From positions 1,178,001-1,242,000 of the forward strand of contig NZ_OZ075108.1 in assembly GCF_964186625.1 (NCBI RefSeq): DNA of 64,000 bases. Reading direction: 5' to 3'. The position numbers were made by a program, and so were the translations under genes. Below the pieces are notes generated by a model. The model worked only from the letters and a program-made list of their open reading frames with translations. It was not told where the DNA came from and did no database searches. This DNA comes from Asticcacaulis sp. MM231. Lineage in GTDB: Bacteria; Pseudomonadota; Alphaproteobacteria; Caulobacterales; Caulobacteraceae. Shown here piece after piece: positions 26,383-35,598 of the stretch. Within the stretch, counting starts at the first letter, position 1. Every line of letters starts with the position of its first letter.

Positions 26383-27386
26383 TTACGCTCCACCACGAGA
26401 GCCGCTTCGGACTGGCGCGCGGCGCCATCTGCCTTGATGGCCGGCCTCATATCTATCTCGAAGGTTATGACCAGGACGCCGCGCTCAATCTGCTCGGTGT
26501 GCGTTCGGTAGCGCGTCTGAAAAGCAAGTCGGGCGGCGTCGCTTTCCTGACCCTTGCGGATGGCGCCGAAGCGGTGCTGGATGCCCCGCAGGAGGCGCTG
26601 GCGAAGCTCAATGAAGGGGACGCCCTTGAGGTCACCATCATCGCCGAGGCCCGCCAGGACAAACTGGCCCGCGCCAATCTGCTCGCGCCTGCTGAAGGTT
26701 CACCGCGCCGCCTGTCGCCGGTGCTGAGTTTGAGAGAGCGTCTGCTGGCCCGCGCCACGGCCGCTTTCGGTGACCTGCCTGTTGCAGCCGTCGATGATCC
26801 GGATACGCTGGGCGAGGCCGAAGACGCGGCGCTCAATCCATCCGGCCCTTTGTCCGAAGGCGGCTACCTCAGCGTCGAGCGCACCCGCGCCCTGATCGCA
26901 TGTGATATCGATTCGGCCGGTGGGGAGGGGATGGCCACGCCCAAGGCCTTCGCCAAGGCCTGCAATGAACGCGCGGCCAGCGATATCTCACGCCGCCTGC
27001 GCCTGTCCGGTCTGGCAGGTCTGGTGGTGATCGACCTGATCGGCAAGCGCCATGACGCCGATCGTCTGCGCCAGCTTCTGCAATCCGGTTTTGGGCCTGA
27101 GGCCGATCGCCTTATCATTGGCCCCGTTGGCAAGTTCGGCACGCTCGAATTTGTCCGTCCGTGGGGCGCCTGTCCGCTAATGGACGCAAAGCCGGGCTTG
27201 CGCGCCGCGCACAGGTTGCTGCGCGAGGCTGTGAAGCGCGCACAGAGCGAGCCTGGCCGCTTGCTGACCTTGCGCGCGCCGGTCGGCACACTAGATATTA
27301 TCCGTCCGCTGCTGGCGGCTTCCCATGATCCGCTATCGGCGATCCTGCGTCTGGAAGCGGCCGCCAAGTCCGAGGTTATCGTATGA
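26379..27386 (+). CDS. ribonuclease E/G family protein, short form
   Basis: A 335-residue RNase E/G-like protein; E. coli RNase G has about 490. An S1-like start is followed by the catalytic segments ACDIDSAGGEG and VIDLIGKR, which carry the metal-binding Asp residues of the DNase-I-like subdomain (DID and VID). The usual zinc-link region and C-terminal scaffold are missing, so it is a reduced version, common between maf and yacG in alphaproteobacteria. GTG 26379 overlaps maf. Full catalytic competence is uncertain. Confidence 0.82.
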   Translation: MITLHHESRFGLARGAICLDGRPHIYLEGYDQDAALNLLGVRSVARLKSKSGGVAFLTLADGAEAVLDAPQEALAKLNEGDALEVTIIAEARQDKLARANLLAPAEGSPRRLSPVLSLRERLLARATAAFGDLPVAAVDDPDTLGEAEDAALNPSGPLSEGGYLSVERTRALIACDIDSAGGEGMATPKAFAKACNERAASDISRRLRLSGLAGLVVIDLIGKRHDADRLRQLLQSGFGPEADRLIIGPVGKFGTLEFVRPWGACPLMDAKPGLRAAHRLLREAVKRAQSEPGRLLTLRAPVGTLDIIRPLLAASHDPLSAILRLEAAAKSEVIV

Positions 27387-27619
27387 TCCGCAAATGTACC
27401 CGCTGCCAGAAGCCCTATGGTGAGGCCATCGAAGGCGTGGTCAGCGTCGCACCCAGCTATGCCCCCTTCTGCTCAAAGCGTTGCGCCGATGTCGATCTGG
27501 TCCATTGGCTGAAGGGCGACTACGTGATTGATGGCGCCGGCGGCCTTACCGTCAGCGAGGAAGACGAGGGCGCAGCGCCCACTTCGCCGCATCTGCCCTA
27601 CGATGATGGGGATGAATGA
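27383..27619 (+). CDS. yacG: DNA gyrase inhibitor YacG
   Basis: A 78-residue zinc protein that can bind GyrB. The Cys4 site is seen as CTRCQKPY and FCSKRCADVDL, followed by WLKGDYVI. The tail is acidic. The ATG overlaps the RNase gene's TGA, ending the infA operon. Confidence 0.92.
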   Translation: MIRKCTRCQKPYGEAIEGVVSVAPSYAPFCSKRCADVDLVHWLKGDYVIDGAGGLTVSEEDEGAAPTSPHLPYDDGDE

Positions 27620-27727
27620 CTATTTTTCGGAAATCCTTGCCTTTTTCGGCTGGACAAGCCGATTTAGCTCACCTATAGACCTGCCTCCCGACCGAGGTGA
27701 CGCTGATTTAAAGTTACTCGTTTGAAG

Positions 27728-27803
27728 GCCTGGATAGCTCAGTTGGTAGAGCAGCGGATTGAAAATCCGCGTGTCGCTGGTTCGAATCCGGCTCCAGGCA
27801 CCA
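27728..27803 (+). tRNA. tRNA-Phe (anticodon GAA)
   Basis: A complete 76-nt cloverleaf with CCA encoded: acceptor GCCTGGA / TCCAGGC, anticodon loop TTGAAAA, T-loop TTCGAAT. Its 3' end (from 27784) forms the left attachment site of the downstream element, and the tRNA stays intact after integration. Confidence 0.97.
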
Positions 27804-27807
27804 TTCC
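27784..27807 (+). repeat. attL direct repeat in tRNA-Phe 3' end
   Basis: Twenty-four bases starting GAATCCGGCTCCAGGCACCA, identical to 50236-50259. It spans the T-arm end, acceptor stem, CCA and 4 bases beyond. Homology with the right side continues imperfectly downstream into the integrase gene. Confidence 0.92.
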
Positions 27808-27964
27808 CCCTTCCCAAGACATCCCCCAAAATCTAGCAAACCCTTATAAAATATGGTATTGTGGGGCTTAACAGTCCTGTGGCGTCCCACGAGATCCCAG
27901 AAGATCCGACGGTTTTTGGGTACAATTTGTGGGTAGCGCCGAGGACGCCTTGGACGCTACCCAC

Positions 27965-29179
27965 ATGTCTCTCTCCGATCTAACAATCAAAGCAGCTAAG
28001 CCCAATTCAGACAAGGATTACAAACTTGCCGATGGGGGCGCCTTGTTCCTGATAATTTCTAAATCAGGGAGCAAACTGTGGCGGTTTCGCTACCGGTTTA
28101 TGGGTAAAGAAAAAATGCTCAGTCTGGGCAGCTATCCAGACGTCGGTCTGAAGGCTGCAAGGGAGCGCCGCGACGAGGCTAAAAAGGTCCTTGCGACGGG
28201 CGTCGATCCGAGCTTCGAACGCAAGCGGCAATCGATCGCAGCCTCAATCCTAGCGAACAGTACGTTCATGGGTGTCGCCAAAGAATATATCGAAAAACTC
28301 GAAGCTGATGGTATCGCCGAGGCGACCAGAAAGAAAACGAATTGGTTGGCTTCGCTGTTGGAGAAAGACCTCGGGAGCCGTCCGATTGCACAAATTGAAC
28401 CCTATGAAGTGGTCTCGGCCCTGAAGAAAATTGAAAAACGAGGCAATTACGAGAGCGCAAAACGTGCGCGATCTTTCGCAAGTCGCGTTTTCAAATTTGC
28501 CATATGGACGGCACGCGCCAAGGTTGACCCTGCGGCGGACGTCGGCGGTGCGCTAAAATCGCCTAAGGTCGTTCATCGCGCCGCTATCCTCACGCCAGAA
28601 GGACTGGGAGGGCTTTTGAGGGACATCGAAGGTTTTGAGGGGCACATGACGACCCATGCAGCTCTTCGCTTGTCTCCGCATGTCTTTGTGCGCCCTGGTG
28701 AACTCAGACATGCAGAATGGCCCGAATTTGATTTTGACAAGTGCTGCTGGCGGATACCGGCGTCGAAGATGAAGATGGGAATAGAGCACGTTGTCCCGCT
28801 TTCACGACAGTCTACGGCGATTTTGCTGGCGATCCGTGAAATCACGGGCGAGGAAAAATATGTATTCCCGTCAATTCGGACGGGCGATCGCCCCATGTCC
28901 GAAAATACAATAAACGTTGCACTACGCCGTCTTGGTTACACATCGGACGAAATGACCGGCCACGGCTTCAGAAGCACAGCCAGCACCTTGTTGAATGAAT
29001 CGGGGAAGTGGCAGCCCGATGCGATTGAAGCCGCGTTGGCGCATCAGGACAAAAACAAGGTGCGAAGCAGTTACAACCGGGGCCAATATTGGGCTGAGCG
29101 AGTGGCTATGGCGCAATGGTGGTCAGATTATTTAGACAGTTTGCGCGAGGGAAACTCAACTAAAAGGCGGATCGCTTAA
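27965..29179 (+). CDS. tyrosine-type site-specific integrase
   Basis: About 404 residues. An N-terminal arm-type DNA-binding domain (DUF4102: MSLSDLTIKAAKPNSDKDYK, WRFRYRFMGKEKMLSLGSYP) is followed by a SAM-like core-binding domain and the catalytic domain with RPGELRHAEW (first Arg), HGFRSTAST (His and second Arg), AALAHQDKNKVRSSYNR (His and Tyr). It belongs to the P4/CP4-57-like integrases that use tRNA ends. ATG 27965 fits the family start; the frame is open upstream to 27929. It directly follows attL, as usual. Confidence 0.93.
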   Translation: MSLSDLTIKAAKPNSDKDYKLADGGALFLIISKSGSKLWRFRYRFMGKEKMLSLGSYPDVGLKAARERRDEAKKVLATGVDPSFERKRQSIAASILANSTFMGVAKEYIEKLEADGIAEATRKKTNWLASLLEKDLGSRPIAQIEPYEVVSALKKIEKRGNYESAKRARSFASRVFKFAIWTARAKVDPAADVGGALKSPKVVHRAAILTPEGLGGLLRDIEGFEGHMTTHAALRLSPHVFVRPGELRHAEWPEFDFDKCCWRIPASKMKMGIEHVVPLSRQSTAILLAIREITGEEKYVFPSIRTGDRPMSENTINVALRRLGYTSDEMTGHGFRSTASTLLNESGKWQPDAIEAALAHQDKNKVRSSYNRGQYWAERVAMAQWWSDYLDSLREGNSTKRRIA

Positions 29180-29310
29180 ACAAAGGTGGGCGGCGGCACG
29201 TAACGTACCCGCGTATAAAAAAATTTATTTTACAATGAGGTACAAGGAGAACGTCTCGAAAGACAAAGACCCAAGTTGACCGCGTGAAATGAGACCCGCG
29301 CCATCTGCTG

Positions 29311-31173
29311 TCACTTCACGATCGAGTTCAGAGCTTTGTCGTTTTTGCCGAACCATACCTCCATTACAGGAACACCCTTTAGTGCGCCCTTGTAGCCCTT
29401 TATAAGAGTTGCATTGACCGGATGGAGCAAAAGGCCTTCCAGTTCCGTTGACACTTGCCGGGCGCTTGTGGCTTGTGCGGCGTTGAAGTAACGCACGACC
29501 GTCTCATCAGGTGAATTTGCTACCACCTGAATACCGCTGATGACCTTAATCCCTGAAAGTGTTTCGCTGATTTTATCACCAATTTGTGCTGCCGCTATTG
29601 TCTGGTCTTTAACTGCGACTTGGATATAGACTGTGGTCAGAGTGTCTGAGGCCTTGTAACCTTCGCACACGACGATGCTGACATATTCTTTCGTTTGCTT
29701 TGTGGTGATATGACGTCTCAAAGTCGTGTTGACGTCCGACATAACCATTGTTGCCCATTCTTTTTCCGCCGGATTATTGGAATCAACAAAGATTCCGGTG
29801 TCGCTCCGGCGATAGCCTGGTTTGGCATTGACTGCGGCTGGCAGGGAGCGAACACGGACAAGACCAAGTCTATATCCAGATAAGCTGAACGGTGATCGTG
29901 CCCGTTCAACGAGGCCCTGGCCAATCTTTAAGGCCTCATCTTTCCGGGCCGCGGACCTTGGATCGCCGTCACACCAGAAGACGTCAAAGTTCATCGGCCG
30001 CAAACTGATGTCGTTCGGTTCAGTATGGGGCGGTGCCGTTTTATTCACTGGTTGAATTGATGCCGGGGCTGTTTGAAAGTTCAACTTGATCAGGCGCACT
30101 GACCCATCAACTGGTTTTGAGGAGGGATTGCTTACATACATGAGTTTAGGATGAGCGCGTGTAGCCCGCGCCAATGGCGGTGCGCCCGTCGAGCCGAAGC
30201 CTAAAATGATCGTCTCGGCGACATTCTGATCCCATTCTGCGCGAGCACTGGGACACCCCTGAATACAGTAGGTTGGCGGATCAATTATTTGATTAACCCA
30301 ATCTGGATCTTGATGGTACCCTGTTCGCCGCAATACGTTCGATTTTACTTTCGTACCGAACACGATCAAGTTGTTGGTGTCTACCGGTTTGGAGATGGCG
30401 AGCGAATTTCGAATTTGATCCAGGGTAGCGATCAATTCAGCTGTAAAAGGTGACAACTCTTTCCCCACCCCTGTTCGTGAAGGCGTGCCGTCCTGAGTGG
30501 AAAATAGGTAGCTCACCCCTGCATCCTTCTGGACCTTTGTCGGGTAACTCACCTTTATCCCTACTCTGTGAAGCTCTTCCTCGATCGGATTGTCTCGACA
30601 CGCGTCGAGCAGAATGATGACAGATTTTGAGTATGGGCTCTCCAGGTGAGCAAACGGCTCGGCGATATCGACGCTGTTTCGAACGTACTGATGCGTATCC
30701 GGGTCGGTCGTATCAAACCTGATCCGCTTTGTCGCCACGGCTTCGGCAGCTAGCTTGACGGCGTCGATATCGGTATTCGCGCCGAAAATATAATTTTTAT
30801 TGCCGGCCTGGATGCCATGGCCGGTGTAGTAAATCAGAGCGAAAGCGCGCGGTGTCAAATTAACCTTGTCCTTAAACTTCTGGATGGCTTCGTAGATCTG
30901 ATCATTCGTGGCATCGCAAGGTAGTTCAAACACGTCTGTCCAATAGTTCGCTCTTAAGGCTTCCGCTACAGCGTGAGCCTCGCTGCAGGAGTTCTCCAGC
31001 CTTGGGAGGCTTCCCAACTCCGTGTATTTTGGGCCAACTCCGATAATGAGTGCGAACCGGTTTGGCTCCAGCAACTCAGACGCGCCGGCGTCTGGTTCCG
31101 GGTCGGCGCTGGCGCTGTCAGTAAGCATAAAGGCGATGGCGAAAAGAGCACAAAGGCATGCGCGAAAAGTCAT
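29311..31173 (-). CDS. secreted caspase-family (peptidase C14) protein
   Basis: The 620-residue protein has a signal peptide (residues 1-23) and a metacaspase-like domain (about 38-290): FALIIGVGPKYTELGSLP, the catalytic His119 in IYYTGHGIQAG and Cys192 in ILLDACRDNP. The rest (about 330-620) is unlike anything I recognise and contains the pair WCDGDPRS and VSIVVCEGYK. Exported caspase-like proteases are known in alphaproteobacteria, but inside a mobile element a self-killing or defence role is possible. It is divergent from a lysozyme gene 113 bp away, so they may share control. Confidence 0.85.
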   Translation of the reverse strand: MTFRACLCALFAIAFMLTDSASADPEPDAGASELLEPNRFALIIGVGPKYTELGSLPRLENSCSEAHAVAEALRANYWTDVFELPCDATNDQIYEAIQKFKDKVNLTPRAFALIYYTGHGIQAGNKNYIFGANTDIDAVKLAAEAVATKRIRFDTTDPDTHQYVRNSVDIAEPFAHLESPYSKSVIILLDACRDNPIEEELHRVGIKVSYPTKVQKDAGVSYLFSTQDGTPSRTGVGKELSPFTAELIATLDQIRNSLAISKPVDTNNLIVFGTKVKSNVLRRTGYHQDPDWVNQIIDPPTYCIQGCPSARAEWDQNVAETIILGFGSTGAPPLARATRAHPKLMYVSNPSSKPVDGSVRLIKLNFQTAPASIQPVNKTAPPHTEPNDISLRPMNFDVFWCDGDPRSAARKDEALKIGQGLVERARSPFSLSGYRLGLVRVRSLPAAVNAKPGYRRSDTGIFVDSNNPAEKEWATMVMSDVNTTLRRHITTKQTKEYVSIVVCEGYKASDTLTTVYIQVAVKDQTIAAAQIGDKISETLSGIKVISGIQVVANSPDETVVRYFNAAQATSARQVSTELEGLLLHPVNATLIKGYKGALKGVPVMEVWFGKNDKALNSIVK

Positions 31174-31286
31174 GTTCGGATTTGCCCCCGGTTGAGCATT
31201 GACGAAAGGTTAACGCGAGTTTAATACGTTCTTTGGTTGCATATAACAACGTTTTCTTTTCTCGAAATAACTGATTGGGGATTGCT

Positions 31287-32183
31287 ATGAAGGTCAATAT
31301 TTGGGCGAGTGTATGCATAAGTGCTATTTTGTCAGTGACTTATGGCGCCCACGCGCAAACTGTTCAGTATCAGGATTTAATGGACGATCAATCGAGAGAG
31401 CAACTGGCTGAGTACGACCTTGAGGTGCGCGGTTTACAAGCCAATAAACAGGTGAAAAGCACCTTTGTGTTCCCTGCCGATGCGAATGATGCGGTTTATG
31501 GCGTTGACGTGTCACACCACAACGGCACAGTGACTTGGCCAACCCTAGCCAAGTCTGGCGTCAAGTTTGCCTACATAAAAGCTAGCCAAGGTGCTGTATA
31601 TCGCGACCGCACTTTTTCCGCACATTGGTCGGCATCTCGCTCGGCCGGTATCCGGCACGGCGCCTATCATTTTCTAAGTGCCGGGGTAGATGGACAGGCG
31701 CAGGCCGGGAATTTTCTAGGATATTTGAAATCCGTCGGCGGCTTGAAAAAAGACGATCTTGTACCAGTCCTCGATATGGAATGGGATGTGGGTACCTGTG
31801 CAGATGGAAGCAAGACTGCTGATCGCTGGGATTGTCCTGAAAATAAGGGGAAGGCCGGTGATGTTGCAGCGGCCTGGGTTGAGGCTGTCAAACAGTTCAC
31901 AGGCAAGACGCCAGTGATCTATACTGCAAAATCCTGGTGGGATGTGCACGTCGGAAAAGACAAGAGACTACAGGACGTCGGTATTTGGATTGTCGATGTC
32001 AACTTGCAGCAGGACCGGAAGAAAGACCCAGTGTCTGTGGCGAAGCATCCCGTGCGGGCTTGGCAATTTACAAGCATCGCTACTGTCGAAAAGCAGGGAT
32101 TCGATGCAAACAAGCTCTTGGATGCTGATTTCTCAAACATCTCGTTTGAGCAGGATGTACCCGTGTGGCCTGACGCAAATTGA
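31287..32183 (+). CDS. secreted GH25 lysozyme
   Basis: A 298-residue muramidase. The signal peptide runs to about residue 23 (AHA). The GH25 barrel follows: YGVDVSHHNG (Asp74), FAYIKAS, GAYHFL, and LDMEWD with the catalytic Glu165 and Asp163. It should cut the beta-1,4 bond after N-acetylmuramic acid. The residues before the barrel (about 24-68) form a short unassigned linker. ATG 31287 has GGGGA upstream. Possible roles: wall opening for DNA transfer, or an effector. Confidence 0.88.
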   Translation: MKVNIWASVCISAILSVTYGAHAQTVQYQDLMDDQSREQLAEYDLEVRGLQANKQVKSTFVFPADANDAVYGVDVSHHNGTVTWPTLAKSGVKFAYIKASQGAVYRDRTFSAHWSASRSAGIRHGAYHFLSAGVDGQAQAGNFLGYLKSVGGLKKDDLVPVLDMEWDVGTCADGSKTADRWDCPENKGKAGDVAAAWVEAVKQFTGKTPVIYTAKSWWDVHVGKDKRLQDVGIWIVDVNLQQDRKKDPVSVAKHPVRAWQFTSIATVEKQGFDANKLLDADFSNISFEQDVPVWPDAN

Positions 32184-32630
32184 GCTAGCCATTCACCAGC
32201 CGGTTTCGTGCCAACATCATACTTGCAGTCTAAGTGTATTGTGGTTCCACCCGCCGTGACTTATTCGTCCTCGAATAGGGTCTTGACGAGGTCGAGAATT
32301 TTCGGGAGGGCCGTCACCGACGGATGCGATCAACCGGGCATACAATCGCATCAGGTTCGCTTGAAAGATAATCCATATTCCCGGTAACCTGCCTGTTTGG
32401 ACGGTGGGAGAACGGCGACGGATAGAGCAGGTGCAGGTTCGCGTCTGGGTTTGCCGGGAGTCCTGCACATGGGCGCAACGAAGTAGATGTAGGTGGTGCC
32501 AGGCCACGCCTCGAAGTCTGACCAGATGAAGCTCTGAAACGGGAAACTGTTGCTCGGAAAGCCGGGACGAATGGCAACCTATAGACAAGAGCGTAAATTA
32601 AGCTACTTTGGATCGATCACGGGGGCAATA
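32184..32630. other. gene-poor 447-bp stretch, possible decayed ORF
   Basis: No intact gene. The minus strand has open frames (32217-32588, 32314-32577) that look protein-like in alternating frames (for example AWPGTTYIYFVAPMC in one and NPDANLHLLYPSPFSHRPN in another), as a frameshifted old gene would. I cannot name the family. GGGGGCAATA before 32631 is the next gene's ribosome site. Confidence 0.35.
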
Positions 32631-33737
32631 ATGGACCATAAGCTGGTAATGGCATTCGGCGCATTTATCGCGCTTGTAGGTTTGGGGCTGTTTATTTTCC
32701 ATCGGCGAACTGTGACCGACCATGAAATGGAGCTGCCGGGCGTCAAGGTGAAGATCTCGGCGCCGCCAGCGATTGTGGTGTTTATTGCCGGGTGCCTAAT
32801 CTTCGTGTCGCCAGAGATATTTCCGGCGCTTTTCACTAAGTCGGATCCTGAGAAGTCCAATAATGATAATCGCAAGGCTGCGGCTGAGTCAGCGAGCTCG
32901 TCAGAAAGGAAGCCGGACGTTAAACTCGTACAGCCAACCAAAACAACCAGCCGAATTATTCCTGTGGCCGTGCCAATCGAGATGCACGCAGCCGTAGATA
33001 ATGGCAAGGCACATACTCAAGTGGTTCAGTCTTGGGCGACCTCGTACGTAAACTGGAAGTTTAAAGCGCCACCTTCCGCGGTGTGGAATGTTGATCAGGC
33101 TATTTCTATTGTGGAATCCTCGTCATCGAACACAATATCGCTTCACTGGCAATGGGCAGACTTGCCGGAGAACTACTCCTCGCTTTCGTTACGCCACACT
33201 TCTGGCGATCAGTACGCGGCGGTCTTTGCCGTTCCCAATGCATTGGAGTTTAAGGGGGCCACGTGCAGTAAAGGTGGTGACGGGAAGTCGGGGTCTTGCA
33301 CAGCAACGCTATCGCTTCTGCCCGGCAGCGCATTCACGTTCAGACTTTGGAAAAACCATACCGATCAAGATGGTCAGTGGTGGTACGCGTCTGCTTACCA
33401 AAAAGGCGCAGACGGCAAAGATGTTAATACCTATATCGGCCAGATCAAATTGCCCAAAGGGGCGGTAGGCGTAGACCCTGTGTCCTTAAAAAACTCAAAT
33501 ACCTATTACGGAGCGCACGTAGACCAATGCCAGGACGTGCCGATATCTAACGTCCGTTTTTCGCCCCCGACCGTGAATACACTCGTTCCAAAACCTCCAG
33601 AGGCCTATGCCTCGTTTGCCGCGGCGGAAACTCCGGAAGGTAATAAATGTAAGCTAGGGCGGGAAACGGACGGTGCTTTTACGGTCACTTCGCGGGCAGG
33701 TAATGACATTTTTATACGCGTTGGTGGACCAAAATAG
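32631..33737 (+). CDS. hypothetical two-helix membrane protein
   Basis: About 368 residues from ATG 32631. Two membrane helices lie at the N-terminus (LVMAFGAFIALVGLGLFIF and APPAIVVFIAGCLIFVS), then a polar Ser/Lys-rich linker and a large soluble domain (about 115-368), probably periplasmic, with several Trp and a Cys pair near CSKGGDGKSGSC. The frame is open upstream to 32550 but the hydrophobic start favours 32631. No family recognised. It follows the lysozyme on the same strand. Confidence 0.6.
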   Translation: MDHKLVMAFGAFIALVGLGLFIFHRRTVTDHEMELPGVKVKISAPPAIVVFIAGCLIFVSPEIFPALFTKSDPEKSNNDNRKAAAESASSSERKPDVKLVQPTKTTSRIIPVAVPIEMHAAVDNGKAHTQVVQSWATSYVNWKFKAPPSAVWNVDQAISIVESSSSNTISLHWQWADLPENYSSLSLRHTSGDQYAAVFAVPNALEFKGATCSKGGDGKSGSCTATLSLLPGSAFTFRLWKNHTDQDGQWWYASAYQKGADGKDVNTYIGQIKLPKGAVGVDPVSLKNSNTYYGAHVDQCQDVPISNVRFSPPTVNTLVPKPPEAYASFAAAETPEGNKCKLGRETDGAFTVTSRAGNDIFIRVGGPK

Positions 33738-33983
33738 TGCGCAACAAAATGCCAATTTAGCGCCCCCTTATTTATTATCAAGATTTTGCGCCAGTTGTAT
33801 TGCTTTGGACTGGCAGAGAAATAGCGCTTGCCCCCCGTCCATTCATCTAAATCAGTCATTGTTGACTATCACCTACAGTGAAGGGCGGCAAACTCTTCAG
33901 ATTTCGCGCTATGCACTCTATGTGAAATCACCAACCGTTATGATTGGGAGTTGAGGGCGACAATCGGAGCTATTGTCCGATAT

Positions 33984-34481
33984 TTATTTAACTGTGGCAC
34001 TAGAAGAGCCGACATTAGTGGCTGATGGGCTTTGAGCAGGCAAGACGGCCGTCTTTGAATTAGGATCTGTCACCAAGTTCACCCCCAAGGATTTGAATAG
34101 GCTTTGGGCGGTATCTTGAGAAGTTAGGTAAATAGAAATCATAATTATGAGGAATAGAAAATTAGTTATTAAGCCAATAAGAATATTCCAACCAAAACTG
34201 GATAGGGAATTTTTTATTTGATCTGGTTTTACAGCTTTACGAGCGTTATTCAGAAAATTCTTGTCCGCAACAGAGACAAGGCTATTAATAGAAGTCTGAA
34301 CCAGCAGCGTGCGTTCCAATTCTCGTGCGTTGAGAGACGGATCTGAGGAGCGAAGATCGCTATGGTTGGCTTGATATAGCGACAAAGCTTCGCCAAGCAC
34401 ACCCTCGGTCAACCCGCGTCGCTGTATCTCACTCTGAATTGCATTGAACGCAGCATCCGAAATCACCGATCTCCGCCCCAT
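33984..34481 (-). CDS. hypothetical single-pass membrane protein
   Basis: A 165-residue protein with a helical N-terminal half rich in Ser/Arg/Leu, one membrane helix (ILIGLITNFLFLIIMISIYL, about 100-119) and a short Ser/Thr/Ala tail. No family recognised. Its 5' end overlaps the preceding gene by 19 bp, so the two are coupled. Low G+C supports recent acquisition. Confidence 0.6.
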   Translation of the reverse strand: MGRRSVISDAAFNAIQSEIQRRGLTEGVLGEALSLYQANHSDLRSSDPSLNARELERTLLVQTSINSLVSVADKNFLNNARKAVKPDQIKNSLSSFGWNILIGLITNFLFLIIMISIYLTSQDTAQSLFKSLGVNLVTDPNSKTAVLPAQSPSATNVGSSSATVK

Positions 34482-34951
34482 CTTCTTGCAAGTTCTTCAA
34501 ACTCAGAATATAAATCAGAATTATTTGCGTGTTCTCTGGCGGAAAGTATATAAGAGAGCAGTCTGCTAAACGATGATATTGTTGTTGGTCGCATAAATTT
34601 AAAGCATATATCTTCATCTATTGCTTTGCTGTTTATCAAAAGAGCGATAAATTCCATAGAATTTAAATATTCGATGGCTTTTCTTCTATAAATATTTGTT
34701 GATAATTCATTGTGGGAGCTCGAAAACTGTTCGGGCGTTAATTCGGCAAAAACCTCTATTGGAAATATTCGAATATCGCGATACTGAGTAAGGATATCTA
34801 CGGTCTTTGCGAGGCGTTGTTCCTGGCGCCATGCAGAAAAGGTTTGCGTAAATCTCAATGCTACCAACGCAATGATCATGGACGCCAAGGTTCCCCCAAT
34901 GGAAATAGTCGCGCCAAGAAGTTCAAAAATATCCATTAAGTTCGCCCACAT
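34463..34951 (-). CDS. DUF4760-like membrane protein
   Basis: A 162-residue protein with one N-terminal membrane helix (LLGATISIGGTLASMIIALV) and a soluble helical domain with a conserved-looking YLNSMEFIALLINSKAID. This recalls DUF4760-type proteins, but the match is from memory and weak. It overlaps the next gene by 19 bp. Both may form a membrane pair; role unknown. Confidence 0.6.
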   Translation of the reverse strand: MWANLMDIFELLGATISIGGTLASMIIALVALRFTQTFSAWRQEQRLAKTVDILTQYRDIRIFPIEVFAELTPEQFSSSHNELSTNIYRRKAIEYLNSMEFIALLINSKAIDEDICFKFMRPTTISSFSRLLSYILSAREHANNSDLYSEFEELARRWGGDR

Positions 34952-35100
34952 TTATCCCTCAACTTTTGCGATAAAATTGATGATCTGGCAATAGCCAGAT
35001 TTTTAGGCAAATGACGTTAAATGGCTGCACATGGGAGAGTGAAGCTGAGGACCAATTTTGTAAGCGACCGTCTAAAATCGTACAGGAGCTTACTGTGGCC

Positions 35101-35510
35101 TCAATGTCGTTGGATATCAATCTGCTGTTCTATCTGTTGTCGCAGCATCGTATGGACAGCAACTGGGATAGGCGTGTGGATGTTAAAGTCGAGACCATCG
35201 CTTTTTATGGTCACCATCAAGGAATATCGGATACGCAGCGCATAAATTTGAGCGTTTCGACGCTCCCTCCACCATCCGAATACTGGTTTGATGCAAATCA
35301 TGTTGCGAAGGGCCAATTCTGCCCCTACACCCGTCCAGATGTCGGAACGGATTGAGCCGGCCGACACCAGCTTTGAGCCGAGCATCCATCCGGTGTCGCC
35401 TTTACGGGGCGGCGATTGCTGGAGCCACTTCCTCCGCATTTACGCGATGCTTGAACGTTGGTTCACTCTCAAGTGCCCGTTTCATATCAAAGCGAAGGCC
35501 GTAGGACCGA
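35101..35510 (-). pseudogene. 3' remnant of an S8 subtilase gene
   Basis: Two minus-strand frames together read like the C-terminus of the large S8 serine proteases found in defence islands: SYGLRFDMKRALESEPTFKH (about 35510-35402, ending in TAA at 35402-35404), then in another frame DTGWMLGSKLVSAGSIRSDI, FGWWRERR and IRYSLMVTIKSDGLDFNIHT. The family normally has these segments in one frame, so at least one frameshift has occurred, and the catalytic domain is gone. The family is recalled from memory, including the ATPase-subtilase pair called IetAS. Confidence 0.6.
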
Positions 35511-35598
35511 TAATTTTTGGGGATCAGCGGCAGCCGTCCAACCGAGGTTGGGGTCTATGAAGTACGATAAAGTGACCCGAACGGTAAACACTCTACGA

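Noticed and set aside
35011..35355. plus-strand 114-codon frame
   Set aside because: The opposite strand carries recognisable subtilase segments over the same bases, so this frame is a shadow.
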